DNA of 64,000 bases from Deltaproteobacteria bacterium (GCA_031265205.1 JAISCZ010000130.1:62001-126000); one strand, 5' to 3'; positions 9,376 to 19,366 are shown, counted from the first letter of the stretch. Notes: generated by a model not told the origin, from the sequence alone. Numbers and translations are program-made.

Positions 9376-10289
9376 TGTCTCCGCGCCGCTCCTTCTTACC
9401 TTGAGGTTTTTCCGTAAATTTTTCAAAAATCGCGTTGACTCTAAAATTTAGATATTATTTTATAGTATTTTTTAACACTTTTACACTTATTTTTTTAAGC
9501 GTCAAAAGAACAAACGCGAATTTTTTTTTGCCCGCGCGGCCCGCGCCTCTTGGCGGGCTATTTTTTTAAAAAAAGGGAATTTTTCGCGCGTTTTTACGCC
9601 TTTTAACAAAATTTGCCATTTCCGTCCCGCTTTTTTGGGGCGCGGCGCCCCTTCCTCTGGCGCGCGCCCGCGGAGAGCGAAAGAGCCTCCCAAAAGAACT
9701 CCGCCCGCGTCTCTTTTCTTTCGCGCTCCAATTTAGGGCTTAAGGCGGCTCAAGTCCACGGCGCGCCAGCGCCGACGCGCGCCGTGGCCCATGGCGAGCG
9801 CCCGGGGGAGAGACGCCGCTTGAGCGTAAACGCCCGCCCCCGCGCTTGAGGGGGGCTCGGCGCCCAAGGGCGTCAAGCCCCCCCCCCTGGCCTTTTCCCG
9901 CCCTCGCGGCGCGAACCCAAAGGCCGCCCCAAAGCCCCGCCCTTCTTTTTCCTCCCTTATTTTTCCAAAAAAGGCGCTTTTCTTTCGCCTTTCAATCGCT
10001 TAATATTTTCCTTTACCGCTTCAAGGCCTCGGGCGCTCCGGCCCCTTTGACCCACCCTTATAGAGAAAAAAATTTTCCCCCTCGTCTTTTTCCTTTTTTT
10101 CGGGCTTCTTTTTCGCCACTTTCCTCCCGGCCGCGCGCTCCGCGACCCTCTTTTCCCCACGCAACGCCCCTCTCGCCTCGTCAGGCCAACGGCCCCTGGC
10201 GCGCCTAGGAGCGCGACCTCTCTTAAAGAACGCGCGCCGCGAGGGCGCCGTCTCTAACCTTTTCCCCCTCGCGGCGCCGGAGGAGCGAC
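9376..10289. other. intergenic region, no gene seen
   Basis: There are about 900 bases between the divergent starts of tilS and the Smr gene. The part next to tilS (9425-9520) is AT-rich and probably holds promoters. The rest is very rich in CGCG, CCCC and TTTT runs. Open frames here have no recognisable family and skewed composition, so I did not call them. Confidence 0.5.
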
Positions 10290-10997
10290 ATGACTAACCC
10301 CTTCGCGGCCCTCCTCGCCCTCAAGGCCCGCCTTCCCCGCTCCGCCGCCGAGAGAGACCCGCGGCCCGCTCCAGGGCAAGGCGAGGCCAACGCCGCTCCT
10401 CTCCCGCCCCCCGTCCCCAAGCCCCTTACCGAGTTGGATCTCTTCCTCCGCGAGATGGCCGACGTGACTCCCCTGGGGGAGACCGCCCCCCAAAGGGTCC
10501 CCCGCCCGAGCCCCGACCCCTCTATGTTTAAAAGCGACCCCTCCTCCGACGAGGATCGGGAAGTCCTCCGCTACTTAAACGATCTGCTCGCCGGAAACGT
10601 CGATTTTGACATCAAGTATACCGACGAGTACCAGGAAGGCCACGTCAAGGGCCTCCCTCCCCTGACCGTCCAAAAGCTCCGGGACGGGCTTTTCCCCGTC
10701 CAGGACCATTTGGATCTCCACGGCCTCAGCTTGAGCGAGTCCCAGATCGCCATCCACAAGTTCGTGACCCAAGCCGCCGCCTTAAGAAAACGCTCCCTTT
10801 TAATCATCCACGGACGGGGCCTGCGCTCCCCCGACGGGATTCCCGTTCTGAAGATCAATTTGGGCAACCTTCTTTTGCGCAGCCCCGTCAAAAGACACAT
10901 CCTCGCTTTCGCCACGGCCCTCCCCGTTGACGGCGGCCCGGGATCCAGCTACGTCCTTTTGCGCCGCCACCCGCCCGCGCTTAATCGCGGCCAATAG
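10290..10997 (+). CDS. Smr-domain protein
   Basis: This 235-residue protein has a Pro-rich N-terminal half and a C-terminal Smr (small MutS-related) domain from about residue 140. The DLHGLSLSESQ motif and the IIHGRGLRSPDG loop (HGxG) are the two hallmarks of Smr nucleases/nicking domains, and the ending PGSSYVLLRR is also typical. The function is probably nucleic-acid cleavage, possibly in ribosome rescue or recombination control; the family role varies. GGAGGAG precedes the ATG. The next gene is 92 bases downstream on the same strand. Confidence 0.85.
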   Translation: MTNPFAALLALKARLPRSAAERDPRPAPGQGEANAAPLPPPVPKPLTELDLFLREMADVTPLGETAPQRVPRPSPDPSMFKSDPSSDEDREVLRYLNDLLAGNVDFDIKYTDEYQEGHVKGLPPLTVQKLRDGLFPVQDHLDLHGLSLSESQIAIHKFVTQAAALRKRSLLIIHGRGLRSPDGIPVLKINLGNLLLRSPVKRHILAFATALPVDGGPGSSYVLLRRHPPALNRGQ

Positions 10998-11089
10998 CTT
11001 GACGAGCGCTCCCGCCGCGCGCGCCGGCCCCAAGGGAAGCCCCCCGGCCCCGCCGCGCCCTCCCTTATCCGAACGCCCCAAGGAACGCC

Positions 11090-12256
11090 ATGTTCGCCAA
11101 CGTCGCCCTGATCCTCTTTCTCTACGTTTTTCTGAGCTATATCTATCCCCTCCCCCTCAAAAAACGCCACAAAGCCCTTTTAGGGCTTTTAGCGCTCCTT
11201 TCCGCCGGCCGGCTCGCCATTTTAAGGTTCTTCTGGGGAGGCTACGGGGGCGTGGAGGTCGCCAAAGAAGTCCTTCTCGTCACTTCCTTTTTCCAGGGGC
11301 TGATTTTCGCGCTTTTTTTCCTGGGCCTCATCCGCGATCTCGCCTGGCTCCTCTCTTTTCTGGGATCTTTTGGCCATCTCAAAGAAAAAGCGGCCCGCGC
11401 GCGCGAATTCCTCCGAGGCGTTCCGGCGACTGTCGCCATCGCCCTCTTTTCCGCCTTCCTCTCCCTCTATACCCTCCACGAGGGCGCCCGGGTCCCCGAC
11501 GTCGTGGAGACCGAGGTCACCTTGGAGCGCTGGCCCTCCGAATTGGACCGACTCCGGGTGGTCCTCTTAAGCGATCTCCACCTCTGCCGCCTCTTCGACG
11601 CCCAATGGGCCGAGGAAGTGGTCCGCCGGGTTAACGCCCTGTCCCCTGACCTTATTTTAATACCCGGGGACCTGGTGGACGGGGAAGTTAGTCTCCGCGC
11701 CCCCGAGACGGAACCACTCGCGCGCCTGCGGAGCCCGAACGGGGTCTATATTTCCATGGGGAACCACGAATATATCTCGCGCCTGCCGGACTGGCTCCCG
11801 GCCTTCAAGGCCTTGGGCCTGCGCGTCCTTTACAATTCCCACGAAGTTATCGAAATCCGCGGCGCCCCGCTCGTTTTGGCGGGGGTCACGGACCCCAGCG
11901 CCGAACGTTACGCTCTCCCCGGCCCCGACTTAAGGAAGGCCTTGGAAGGCGTTCCCCGCGACGGCCCGCCGACTATCCTCCTCGATCACCGCCCCGCCCG
12001 CGCCCACGGCAACGCCTTGGACGGGCGGGTGGACCTGCAGATTTCCGGCCACGCCCACGGCGGCCCCGTCCCCATTGTCTCCTGGTTCGTCCGCGCCGCC
12101 AACGGCGGTTTTCTGAAAGGCTGGTATCAGGTGGGCTCCTTAAAGATGTACGCGCACCCGGGCTCGGCCCTCTGGAGCGGCTTTCCCGCGCGCCTTTGGA
12201 ATCCTCCGGAGATCTCTTTGCTGACTATCCGCTCCCCCGCGCCCCGGGACGTTTAA
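11090..12256 (+). CDS. membrane-anchored metallophosphoesterase
   Basis: The 388-residue protein has about four hydrophobic segments in the first 130 residues, then a calcineurin-like phosphoesterase domain. Metal-binding motifs are in order: LLSDLHL (~155), PGDLVDG (~188), MGNHEY (~217), a conserved DHRP (~300) and SGHAHGG (~318). This arrangement matches YkuE/YaeI-type phosphohydrolases, which act on lipid-linked or envelope phosphoesters in some bacteria. The substrate here is unknown. AAGGAA precedes the ATG. Confidence 0.85.
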   Translation: MFANVALILFLYVFLSYIYPLPLKKRHKALLGLLALLSAGRLAILRFFWGGYGGVEVAKEVLLVTSFFQGLIFALFFLGLIRDLAWLLSFLGSFGHLKEKAARAREFLRGVPATVAIALFSAFLSLYTLHEGARVPDVVETEVTLERWPSELDRLRVVLLSDLHLCRLFDAQWAEEVVRRVNALSPDLILIPGDLVDGEVSLRAPETEPLARLRSPNGVYISMGNHEYISRLPDWLPAFKALGLRVLYNSHEVIEIRGAPLVLAGVTDPSAERYALPGPDLRKALEGVPRDGPPTILLDHRPARAHGNALDGRVDLQISGHAHGGPVPIVSWFVRAANGGFLKGWYQVGSLKMYAHPGSALWSGFPARLWNPPEISLLTIRSPAPRDV

Positions 12257-12418
12257 AAGCCTCCCCTCGCGCGCGGGAGCGAGGCGCTTTGCGCCCCGCT
12301 CCCGCTTCCTTTATTATCTAAGCGCTCCCTTTTCCCCCGCGCGCTCGCCAAAGCGACGCGCTCCCCTCCGCGCGAGCCCCCGCGCCCGCGCGGAGACCGA
12401 ACCCCGCGACAGGCGCCC

Positions 12419-13372
12419 ATGGCAAATTATTTTAAGTTCCAAGACGAGGGTTTTTCCCCCGCGACCGTGGAGGAAGCCCGCTTTATCAATCTCGCCGCTC
12501 CCAGCCAAGACGAGCTTATCGCCCTCGCGCGGGATCTGGACATTCCCTACCTCTTTTTGGCCGATCCCCTGGACCCCGGGGAACGGCCCCGAGTGGACCA
12601 GGAAAACGGCGTGACCTTGGTGATTGTCCGCGTCCCTCTGGTGCGGCTCGGGGCGAGCCCCAATCTTATTCACGACGAATTCAAATTCCATGGGCTCCCC
12701 ACCATTCCCGTGGGGATCATCGTCAAGGACGGCTTGGCCGTCGTCGTCTGCAGCGACCCCTTTCTTTCCCTGGAGCTTTTAGGGCGGATCACCCGCAAGC
12801 CGCGGCCCAAGAGCGTGAACCTTCTCCTCTTTAAAATCCTGATGGAAACCAGCACCGATTTTCTGCACCATCTGGAGCGCCTGGAAGACGAAACGGACCG
12901 CTTGGAGCTTAATCTCCCCAAGGCCCAGCAGAACGAGGAGATCATGACCCTCCTCGCCATGGAAAAAACTCTCATCCATTACGGCGTGGCCTTAAAGTCC
13001 AACCGCGGCATTATGGAAAAGCTCCTGGGCCCCTCGCTCCTCTCCCTTGACGCCGAGGAACTCTATATCCTGGAAAGGGTCCTGACCGAAAACCAGCAGG
13101 CCATTTTTATGGCGGATATCTTCGGGCAGGTCCTGGGGTCCATGGGCGACGCTTTCGGGACCATCATCTCCAACAACCTGAACAAGGTCGTCAAATTCCT
13201 GACCGGCATCACCATCATTCTCATGCTTCCCACCTTTATCGTGGGCCTTTACGGCATGAACGTGCGGCTGCCGATCGAGAAAGAGCCCTGGGCCTTCTGG
13301 GCGCTTCTCGTCCTCTGCGTCTGCTCCTGCGCCCTGCTTTGGCTCTTTTTCTCCCGCAAAAAATGGGTCTAG
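12419..13372 (+). CDS. corA: CorA-family magnesium transporter
   Basis: The 317-residue protein has a cytoplasmic alpha/beta and coiled N-terminal part and two C-terminal membrane helices (about 250-275 and 285-310). The family's selectivity motif YGMN is present at the end of the first helix (GLYGMNVRLP). CorA proteins form pentameric channels for Mg2+ and sometimes Co2+, Ni2+ or Zn2+. The loop after GMN lacks the usual MPE-like acidic consensus, as in many divergent CorA homologs. It starts 162 bases after the phosphoesterase gene. Confidence 0.88.
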   Translation: MANYFKFQDEGFSPATVEEARFINLAAPSQDELIALARDLDIPYLFLADPLDPGERPRVDQENGVTLVIVRVPLVRLGASPNLIHDEFKFHGLPTIPVGIIVKDGLAVVVCSDPFLSLELLGRITRKPRPKSVNLLLFKILMETSTDFLHHLERLEDETDRLELNLPKAQQNEEIMTLLAMEKTLIHYGVALKSNRGIMEKLLGPSLLSLDAEELYILERVLTENQQAIFMADIFGQVLGSMGDAFGTIISNNLNKVVKFLTGITIILMLPTFIVGLYGMNVRLPIEKEPWAFWALLVLCVCSCALLWLFFSRKKWV

Positions 13373-13424
13373 GCGCCCCTTCCCCGCCAGCGGCCGGCGG
13401 AGGGCGAAAGGGAAACGGGCGAGC

Positions 13425-14234
13425 TTAAAGCAGTGAGGCCAACTCGCGGATTTTGCGGGCCAAAAGACTTTCGGGCGCGGCCTCCAAAAGGGGAAGGCGC
13501 CTCTCCTCGGAGCGGGCCTGAGCCTCAAAGTCCAAAGGAACGCGCGCGAGGACCGGAAGGGAAAATTTCGCCGCGAGGGAGGCGACCCTTTCCGGGGGAT
13601 AGATGACGATCTCCTCCTGGCACTTGGGGCAGACAAAAGATCCCAGGCTGTCCACCACCCCTTTGACGGAGGCCTTGGCCGCCTTTAAATAATTGATGGC
13701 CTTGGCCGCGTCCGCCAGGGAAAAGCTATGCCCCGTGGTCACCACGAGGGCTTCCAAGTCCGGGATGTCGCGGGCGATGGCCAGGGCCTCGTCGCCCGTG
13801 CCGGGCGGCGTGTCGATAAAAAAATAGTCCAGCTCCCCCCAGGCCGCGTCCCCCAGAAACTGGGAAATCGCCCGGATCTTCCTGGGGCCCCGCCAGAGCA
13901 CCGCCTCGTCCGGATCCGACAGGAGCGGCTGGGCCGAGAGCGCGGCGAGATTGGGCAAAACTTTTAAGGGGATAATCTGGCCGCGCTCGTCGGCCTCGAC
14001 CGTCCCCTCCAGGAAAAGGGCCCCGGCGAGGTTGGGGCCGTGGAAATCCACGTCCAAAACGCCCACGCGCTGGCCTTCCCGCGCCTTCGCGAGGGCCAGG
14101 GAAGAGCAGAGCGCGGTCTTGCCGACCCCGCCTTTCCCACTCATGACGAGGTATTTTTTCCCCATCCGCGCGAGTTTGGCCGCCAACTCCTTGCGGCGCA
14201 GGACTTTGTCCAAATCTCCGAGGGTCGTAATCAT
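13425..14234 (-). CDS. Mrp/NBP35-like Fe-S carrier ATPase
   Basis: This 269-residue P-loop ATPase of the MinD/Mrp class has a deviant Walker A, MSGKGGVGKTALCSSLALA (from ~residue 33), followed by DVDFHGPNLAGAL and the switch FIDTPPGTGDEALA. A CPKC pair near residue 194 matches the CxxC used by Mrp/ApbC proteins to hold a transient Fe-S cluster. It lies 11 bases after the upstream membrane-protein gene, so they are probably co-transcribed. A ParA-like partitioning role is less likely because of the CxxC. Confidence 0.8.
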   Translation of the reverse strand: MITTLGDLDKVLRRKELAAKLARMGKKYLVMSGKGGVGKTALCSSLALAKAREGQRVGVLDVDFHGPNLAGALFLEGTVEADERGQIIPLKVLPNLAALSAQPLLSDPDEAVLWRGPRKIRAISQFLGDAAWGELDYFFIDTPPGTGDEALAIARDIPDLEALVVTTGHSFSLADAAKAINYLKAAKASVKGVVDSLGSFVCPKCQEEIVIYPPERVASLAAKFSLPVLARVPLDFEAQARSEERRLPLLEAAPESLLARKIRELASLL

Positions 14235-14245
14235 CTTGGGCCGGG

Positions 14246-16270
14246 CTAGTCGCCCGGGGTCGCGGAGCCCAAGGCCCCTAAGCGACTTTCGAGGTCGGCG
14301 ATTTTAGCGGCCATGTCGTCCATTTGCCTTTTGAGGCTGAGGTTGTCCCGCGTCAGGCCCTCGACCCTCCCTAAAAGGCTCGCGAGGCTGTCTTGGGAGA
14401 AAGTCGCCGGGGGACTCGCGGAATCTTGGGTCAGCCTGGACTCCACTTGGGGCGCGGAAACTCCCGCGTCCGCCGGGACGACAGCCCTGGGCGCGACGCT
14501 TTCCGCGGGCTCGGGAGGCGCGAGAGTCTCCTCGTCGGACGCGAGAGTCTCCTCGCCGAAGTCCTCGCCGTCAAGAGGCTCGGCGACCGCGGGCGGCGCG
14601 GCCATGGCGTCGTCAAGGCTTAAGGGAGGCGCGGGCGCGCCGTTAGGGGCCGCCTCTTCCTCCCCGGGAATCATGAAAGGAGAGGGCGCCTCGTCTTTAT
14701 TCACGTAAATGGTCGTGTCCGGGCCCAAGGAGCTTCCGGGCCGCAAAGAGAGCGGGCTGACTTGGGGCTCCGGCGCGGGCGGAAAGGAGCCTACCTCCGC
14801 GGGATCCGGCGTTGAGGCGGGAGCGGGCGCGAAACCCGCGGCGGGCGCCGCGACTCTTTCGCCGTCGGGGTCGCCTTCCGCGCCGGCGGGGGGCTCGCCC
14901 GCGGGGGCGGCGTCCTGGCTCTCCAGAGCGACGGTCGGCGTCGCTTCCGGCGCGGCGGCGGGCTCGGAAACCGGCTCGGCCGCGGGCTCGGAAACGGGTC
15001 CGGGGGAGAGAACGGGTTCGGTCTCTGGCTCTGGCTCTGGCTCGGGAACGGGCTCGGGCTCGGGAACTGGCTCGGGAACAACCTCGGGTTCGGGAATGAA
15101 CTCGGGTTCGGGAACGGCGACGGACGGCGCGGGAGCGGCGGGGGTCGGGGAGATCTCGGCGGTGGGCGAGGGCTCGCCAGACCACAGAAAAGTGCCGGTG
15201 GGCGCGAAGGAGCGGACCGTCTGGGCGGTTCCCGCCAAGGATTCCGCGGCCCTCTGATTGCCCAGAAAGCCGAAAACGAGAAGGAAGAGGCAGGCGAGCC
15301 CTAAAAAGAGCCCCGCGTTATGCCTTCCGCCCGGGCCGGGGGACAAAAGGACTTTCCATTCGTAGCGGAAAAAGAGGAAGGCGGCGGCCAGGGGAATCAG
15401 AAAACCGAAGAAAAAGGAGGGCCGCAGAAACCAGGGGAGAAAAAAGAGAAAGCGCGGGCTTTCGTTCAGATACTCCAAGGTCAGGTTGACGTTACCGCCA
15501 AAGAGGCCCAAGAAAGCGAAAAGCAGGCCCAAAAAAGGGTAGAGCAGAAATATCCCGAGCCCGATGGCCAATTTCTTGCGTTTGACGCCAAAGATCTTCC
15601 AACAGGAAAGAAGCGCGTACAACCACAGGGAAGTGACCACCACGGCCCACACCAAGGCCATGGGGAGATAAAAAATCATATCCACTTTGGGATTGTCGAT
15701 CCCGGTCACGGCGAAGGCGAGACCCGTTCCCAAAAAGGCCACGCCGGCCTTGGTGGGATTCTTGAGAAAGCGGAAACTGGGGAAACTGACAAAAATAACG
15801 GCGGCCGCGATGAGCAGGGCCAAGAACTCGAAGGGGGCGCCCCTAAAAAAGGAGCCCGCGACCCAGAGGGCCAAAAAGAGCTGATTTAAGATGAGAAAGA
15901 ATTGCCAAAGATAGTCGCCCGCGGCGCTCTCGGGTTTGGGAGCGATGGGCTTAATCGCGGCTTTGCTTTGGGCGAGTTCCTCGGCGCTCATGTTATTGAG
16001 ATCCTGCACCGCCTGGCTCACGGGGCGCGCTTCCTCGCGCGTAAGCGCCGCGCCTTCGCTTTCCGACGTGGCGTTCGCGTCCTTGGCGGGCTCCGGATCC
16101 TTGGTCGGCTCCGCGTCCTTGGTCGGTTCCGCGTCCTTGGCGGGCTCCGCGTCCTTGGCGGGCTCCGCGTCAGGGCTCAAATCCGCGTCCGCGACGGGCG
16201 CGGATTCCTCCTGGACGCTCGCGGGCGCGTTTTCGCCGTTAAAATTCGCGGAATCTTTCTCTTCACTCAT
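14246..16270 (-). CDS. Pro/Glu-rich multi-pass membrane protein
   Basis: I do not recognise a family for this 674-residue protein. The first ~80 residues are acidic with tandem EPAKDAEPTKD-type repeats; residues ~120-360 hold about six or seven hydrophobic membrane segments; residues ~370-640 are a long low-complexity tail rich in PEPEPxPE and Ala/Pro; and the last ~30 residues form a short coiled coil (LKRQMDDMAAKIADLESRL). ATG at 16270 was chosen because AGGAGG lies eight bases before it. The gene is followed closely by the Mrp-like ATPase. It may be an envelope or surface-exposed structural protein. Confidence 0.7.
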   Translation of the reverse strand: MSEEKDSANFNGENAPASVQEESAPVADADLSPDAEPAKDAEPAKDAEPTKDAEPTKDPEPAKDANATSESEGAALTREEARPVSQAVQDLNNMSAEELAQSKAAIKPIAPKPESAAGDYLWQFFLILNQLFLALWVAGSFFRGAPFEFLALLIAAAVIFVSFPSFRFLKNPTKAGVAFLGTGLAFAVTGIDNPKVDMIFYLPMALVWAVVVTSLWLYALLSCWKIFGVKRKKLAIGLGIFLLYPFLGLLFAFLGLFGGNVNLTLEYLNESPRFLFFLPWFLRPSFFFGFLIPLAAAFLFFRYEWKVLLSPGPGGRHNAGLFLGLACLFLLVFGFLGNQRAAESLAGTAQTVRSFAPTGTFLWSGEPSPTAEISPTPAAPAPSVAVPEPEFIPEPEVVPEPVPEPEPVPEPEPEPETEPVLSPGPVSEPAAEPVSEPAAAPEATPTVALESQDAAPAGEPPAGAEGDPDGERVAAPAAGFAPAPASTPDPAEVGSFPPAPEPQVSPLSLRPGSSLGPDTTIYVNKDEAPSPFMIPGEEEAAPNGAPAPPLSLDDAMAAPPAVAEPLDGEDFGEETLASDEETLAPPEPAESVAPRAVVPADAGVSAPQVESRLTQDSASPPATFSQDSLASLLGRVEGLTRDNLSLKRQMDDMAAKIADLESRLGALGSATPGD

Positions 16271-16705
16271 CGCCAGGACCTCCTGCGGAATTAAAAAACA
16301 AAGGATCCTCATTTCGCGATGATGCTAACATACGCTTAAATGAGGCGCAATAGCGCGATTAATCGCCCTTTTTTAACCCCCCAGTCCTTAAGGTTCCGCC
16401 GCCTTAGGGGAGGAAAACGCGAAAAAGGCGCGGCCTTTGGCCTTCTAGCCTTCCGCGGCCCAGGCGGGCCCGTCCCCCTAGAGATAACTATATTATTAAT
16501 TGAGCCGCGCCGCTAATCGCGTCGCGCCGCGCCAAACGGCGCTTTGGGGATTGGAGCCAAAGCGCGGGCGCGCGGGCGTATGCTATAATTTAATCGCTCT
16601 CCCGGGCGCCCCTTGTTATCGGTAACGGGGCCCGGGAGGCCCCGCGCCGGAGGGGATTACCCCCCCGGCCTTTCCCGCCTTTCCAGACCCGCCGAAGGAT
16701 TCCCC
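16271..16705. promoter_or_regulatory. divergent promoter region
   Basis: This gap separates the minus-strand membrane-protein gene from the plus-strand UbiB gene. A perfect TATAAT with T-G two bases upstream region (GTATGCTATAAT) lies at 16584-16589 and points to UbiB; no good -35 box is visible. Nothing else is recognisable. Confidence 0.4.
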
Positions 16706-18406
16706 TTGCCGATACCGCCGCGCGCCCAACCGCCTTCCCTTCTGAGGATCACCCGCGCCTACCGCAACGTGGAGCGCATCACCGAACTCATGAAGGTCAT
16801 GGTGAAATTCGGTTTCGGCGATCTTTTTATCGCCATCGGCCTGGGGGATCTGCTCTTGCGAGTCAAAAGGCTCGCCGGCTTGGGCAAAGACTCCCTGGGG
16901 CCCCTCCCGCGCCCCAAAAGGCTTCGTTTGGCCTTAGAGGAGATGGGCCTCGTTTTCGTCAAACTCGGCCAGTACCTTTCCACCCGCCAGGATATTCTGC
17001 CCCAGGAGTATATCCAGGAATTCGCCCTGCTCCAGGATAACGTCCAGCCGATCCCCTTCAGCGAAATCAAAAAAATCATCGCCGCGAGCCTGGAGGAAAA
17101 CGCCCTTCTGGACGTGGAGGAGACGCCCCTCGCCTCCGCTTCCGTGGGCCAGGTCCACGCCGCCAAGCTCCCTGGAGGCCAAGAAGTGGTCGTCAAGGTC
17201 CGCCGCCCTGGCCTGACCCGCCAGGCGGTGACCGATCTGGAAATCCTCTGGGAAATCGCCACCCAGATCGACAAATTTCTGCCCTCCCTTTCTTTTCTGC
17301 GGCCCCTGGAGATCGTCGCGGAATTTAAGCGGAGCCTTTTAGCCGAACTCAACTACCGTCTCGAGGCCACCAACGCCTTGCGCTTCGGTCGGCTCTACGC
17401 CCGTAGCGCGGAAGTGAAAATTCCTAAGCTCTACCGCTCCCTCACCACGGAAAACACGCTCGTCATGGAAAGGATCCGGGGAACGCGCTTTGACGACGCG
17501 GCGGGGCTCCAAAAGGCGGGAATCTCCCCCGTGGCCCTGGCGCGGCTCACCTCCAAGATTTGCCTCGAACAGTTTATGTCCCTGGGCTTTTTCCACGGCG
17601 ATCCCCATCCCGGCAACCTCTACGCCCAGCCTGGCCCCAAAGTCGCCTTTATGGATTTTGGGCTCATCGGCCAGATCGACCCTAAATCCCGGGACGAGCT
17701 GCTCAAGCTCGCCCTAGGGGTCATCCGCCACAACCCCAGCGCCATGGCCCGCTCGGTCTTGTCCCTCACCATCCACGACGGCAAGGTCGACCGCGACAGC
17801 CTGGAAACGGAACTCACCGCCCTTTTGGACAACCACCTCTCGGGCACCCTCAAAGAGATCAACCTCCTCTATTTTATCCAGGATATCATTGAGCTCATGA
17901 CCCAGCGCCAGCTGCGCCCGCCCTCCGATCTCCTGCTTTTGGCCAAGGCCCTCATTCAGTTTGAGCACCTAGGCCTCGTCCTGAACAGCGATTTCAACCT
18001 TTTGGAAGACGCCGGCCCCATCATCGCCAACCTCTACCGCCGCCGCTTCGACCCCCGCTTTTGGGTGGAACGCCTCTTCCGGCGCGGGGAGGACTTCCTC
18101 TACGCGGTTCAGAGCCTCCCCCAGGACCTCGCCCCGATGGTCGCCAACCTCAAGAGGGGTCGGCTCCAGGTGGACTTTGAGCTCACCAACCTCAACGCGA
18201 TGCGCCATTCCGTGCGGGAGGCCAGCCAACGCCTCTCCTTCGCCCTCCTCTTGGGCTCCCTCCTGATTGGCTCGGCCCTGGTGATCCACGCCCATCAGCC
18301 GCCCTTTTGGCGGGGCGTTCCCGCCCTGGGGGCCATAGGGCTCATTTTGGCCTTTTTATTGGGGATTTGGTTCTTTATCGACTTTATCCGCGGAAAGAAA
18401 TTTTAA
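16706..18406 (+). CDS. UbiB/AarF/ABC1-family atypical kinase
   Basis: The 566-residue product has the ABC1 family marks: the KxGQ motif in FVKLGQYLSTRQD (~78-90), the Ala-rich loop ASASVGQVHAAKL, the catalytic Lys in VVVKVRRPG, and HGDPHPGN with MDFGLIG for catalysis and metal binding. Two membrane helices close the C-terminus. The family acts as an ATPase or kinase for isoprenoid quinone synthesis and lipid homeostasis. I chose TTG at 16706 because AAGGA lies six bases upstream; an earlier TTG at 16613 would add 31 non-conserved residues. The exact start is uncertain. Confidence 0.85.
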   Translation: MPIPPRAQPPSLLRITRAYRNVERITELMKVMVKFGFGDLFIAIGLGDLLLRVKRLAGLGKDSLGPLPRPKRLRLALEEMGLVFVKLGQYLSTRQDILPQEYIQEFALLQDNVQPIPFSEIKKIIAASLEENALLDVEETPLASASVGQVHAAKLPGGQEVVVKVRRPGLTRQAVTDLEILWEIATQIDKFLPSLSFLRPLEIVAEFKRSLLAELNYRLEATNALRFGRLYARSAEVKIPKLYRSLTTENTLVMERIRGTRFDDAAGLQKAGISPVALARLTSKICLEQFMSLGFFHGDPHPGNLYAQPGPKVAFMDFGLIGQIDPKSRDELLKLALGVIRHNPSAMARSVLSLTIHDGKVDRDSLETELTALLDNHLSGTLKEINLLYFIQDIIELMTQRQLRPPSDLLLLAKALIQFEHLGLVLNSDFNLLEDAGPIIANLYRRRFDPRFWVERLFRRGEDFLYAVQSLPQDLAPMVANLKRGRLQVDFELTNLNAMRHSVREASQRLSFALLLGSLLIGSALVIHAHQPPFWRGVPALGAIGLILAFLLGIWFFIDFIRGKKF

Positions 18407-18506
18407 CGCGCCGCTCGCGGAGCCCTTCGGCTTCCCTTAGGTCGCGGGCGGAGGCCCTTCCCGGCCCCCGCCGCGGCGTCTTTCCCCTTAAAAGCCGCTT
18501 TCTCCT

Positions 18507-18534
18507 TTGTTTGCCCGCGGTCGTGTGGTATATT
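18507..18534 (+). promoter_or_regulatory. possible promoter of rubrerythrin
   Basis: TTGTTT, a 16-base spacer and TATATT with an extended TG lie on the plus strand in the 365-base gap after UbiB. The rubrerythrin ATG is about 240 bases downstream, so a long leader would be needed. Confidence 0.3.
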
Positions 18535-18771
18535 TTTCCCCGGGCGCGGTCCGTCAAGAATTTTTCTTGGCATGGGCCTCCGGGACCTCCCGCGCCTTCG
18601 CCGCGGAAAAGCCCCGAACTTTCGTCAAAAAAAGTTGGCGCCAAGGCGCGCGTTTCCCTCGCGCGCCCCGGCCGATTTCTGGCTTTTCCCCCTAGAGGCT
18701 TTTCCCTTAAAGGCTTCCTTTAAGGGACCACAACGTTTTTTTCGCCAAAAATATACCGAGAGGAATACCCT

Positions 18772-19275
18772 ATGCCATCCACCGATCCGAAGGTTCTTGA
18801 GGATTTGCGGGACGCTTTCGCCGGCGAGTCCCAAGCCAACCGCAAGTACCTGGCCTACGCCAAAAAGGCCGAGCAGGAAAAGATGCCCTACGCCGCCAAG
18901 ATCTTCCGCGCCGCGGCCGAGGCCGAAACCATCCACGCCCATACCCATTTCCGCAACATGGGCGGCGTCAAAGACACCAAGAGCAACCTCGAGGACGCTA
19001 TCAACGGGGAAACCTACGAGTTCACCAAGATGTACCCCGCGATGCTGGAGGACGCCAAGGCCGCCAACGACTCCCTGGCCGTCACGGGCTTCCACATGGC
19101 CAACGAGGCCGAAAAAGTCCACGGCGCCCTCTTCCAAAAGGCCCTGGCCAACCCCGCCCAAGAACCCCCCAAGATTTTCGTCTGCAAAGTCTGCGGCCAC
19201 GTGGCCGAAGGCGAGGCCCCGGAAATCTGTCCCATCTGTGGCGCCAAGCGCCAGGTTTATCTCGAAATCCAGTAA
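18772..19275 (+). CDS. rbr: rubrerythrin
   Basis: This 167-residue protein has a ferritin-like four-helix domain with Glu and ExxH ligands (AFAGESQANRKY, EAETIHAHTH, NGETYEF, ANEAEKVHG) and a C-terminal rubredoxin-like domain with two cysteine pairs (CKVCG and CPICG). Rubrerythrin reduces hydrogen peroxide in anaerobes with electrons from rubredoxin. The di-iron and FeS4 ligands are all visible. A strong terminator follows 45 bases after the stop, so it is probably a single-gene transcript. Confidence 0.95.
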   Translation: MPSTDPKVLEDLRDAFAGESQANRKYLAYAKKAEQEKMPYAAKIFRAAAEAETIHAHTHFRNMGGVKDTKSNLEDAINGETYEFTKMYPAMLEDAKAANDSLAVTGFHMANEAEKVHGALFQKALANPAQEPPKIFVCKVCGHVAEGEAPEICPICGAKRQVYLEIQ

Positions 19276-19320
19276 CCCTCGCGCGCCCCGCCCCTTATGG
19301 GGCCCGCGTCTTAAGCCGAG

Positions 19321-19366
19321 CCGCCTCCCCCCACGGCCTTTTGGGCCCGGGGGGAGGCGGTTTTTT
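19321..19366 (+). terminator. rho-independent terminator of rubrerythrin
   Basis: A stem of about 11-12 bp (CCGCCTCCCCC with GGGGGAGGCGG) is followed by TTTTTT. Confidence 0.85.

Noticed and set aside
9502-10208. Three short open frames between tilS and the Smr gene
   Set aside because: Composition is dominated by Arg, Pro and Phe runs from CGCG and TTTT tracts; no start signals.
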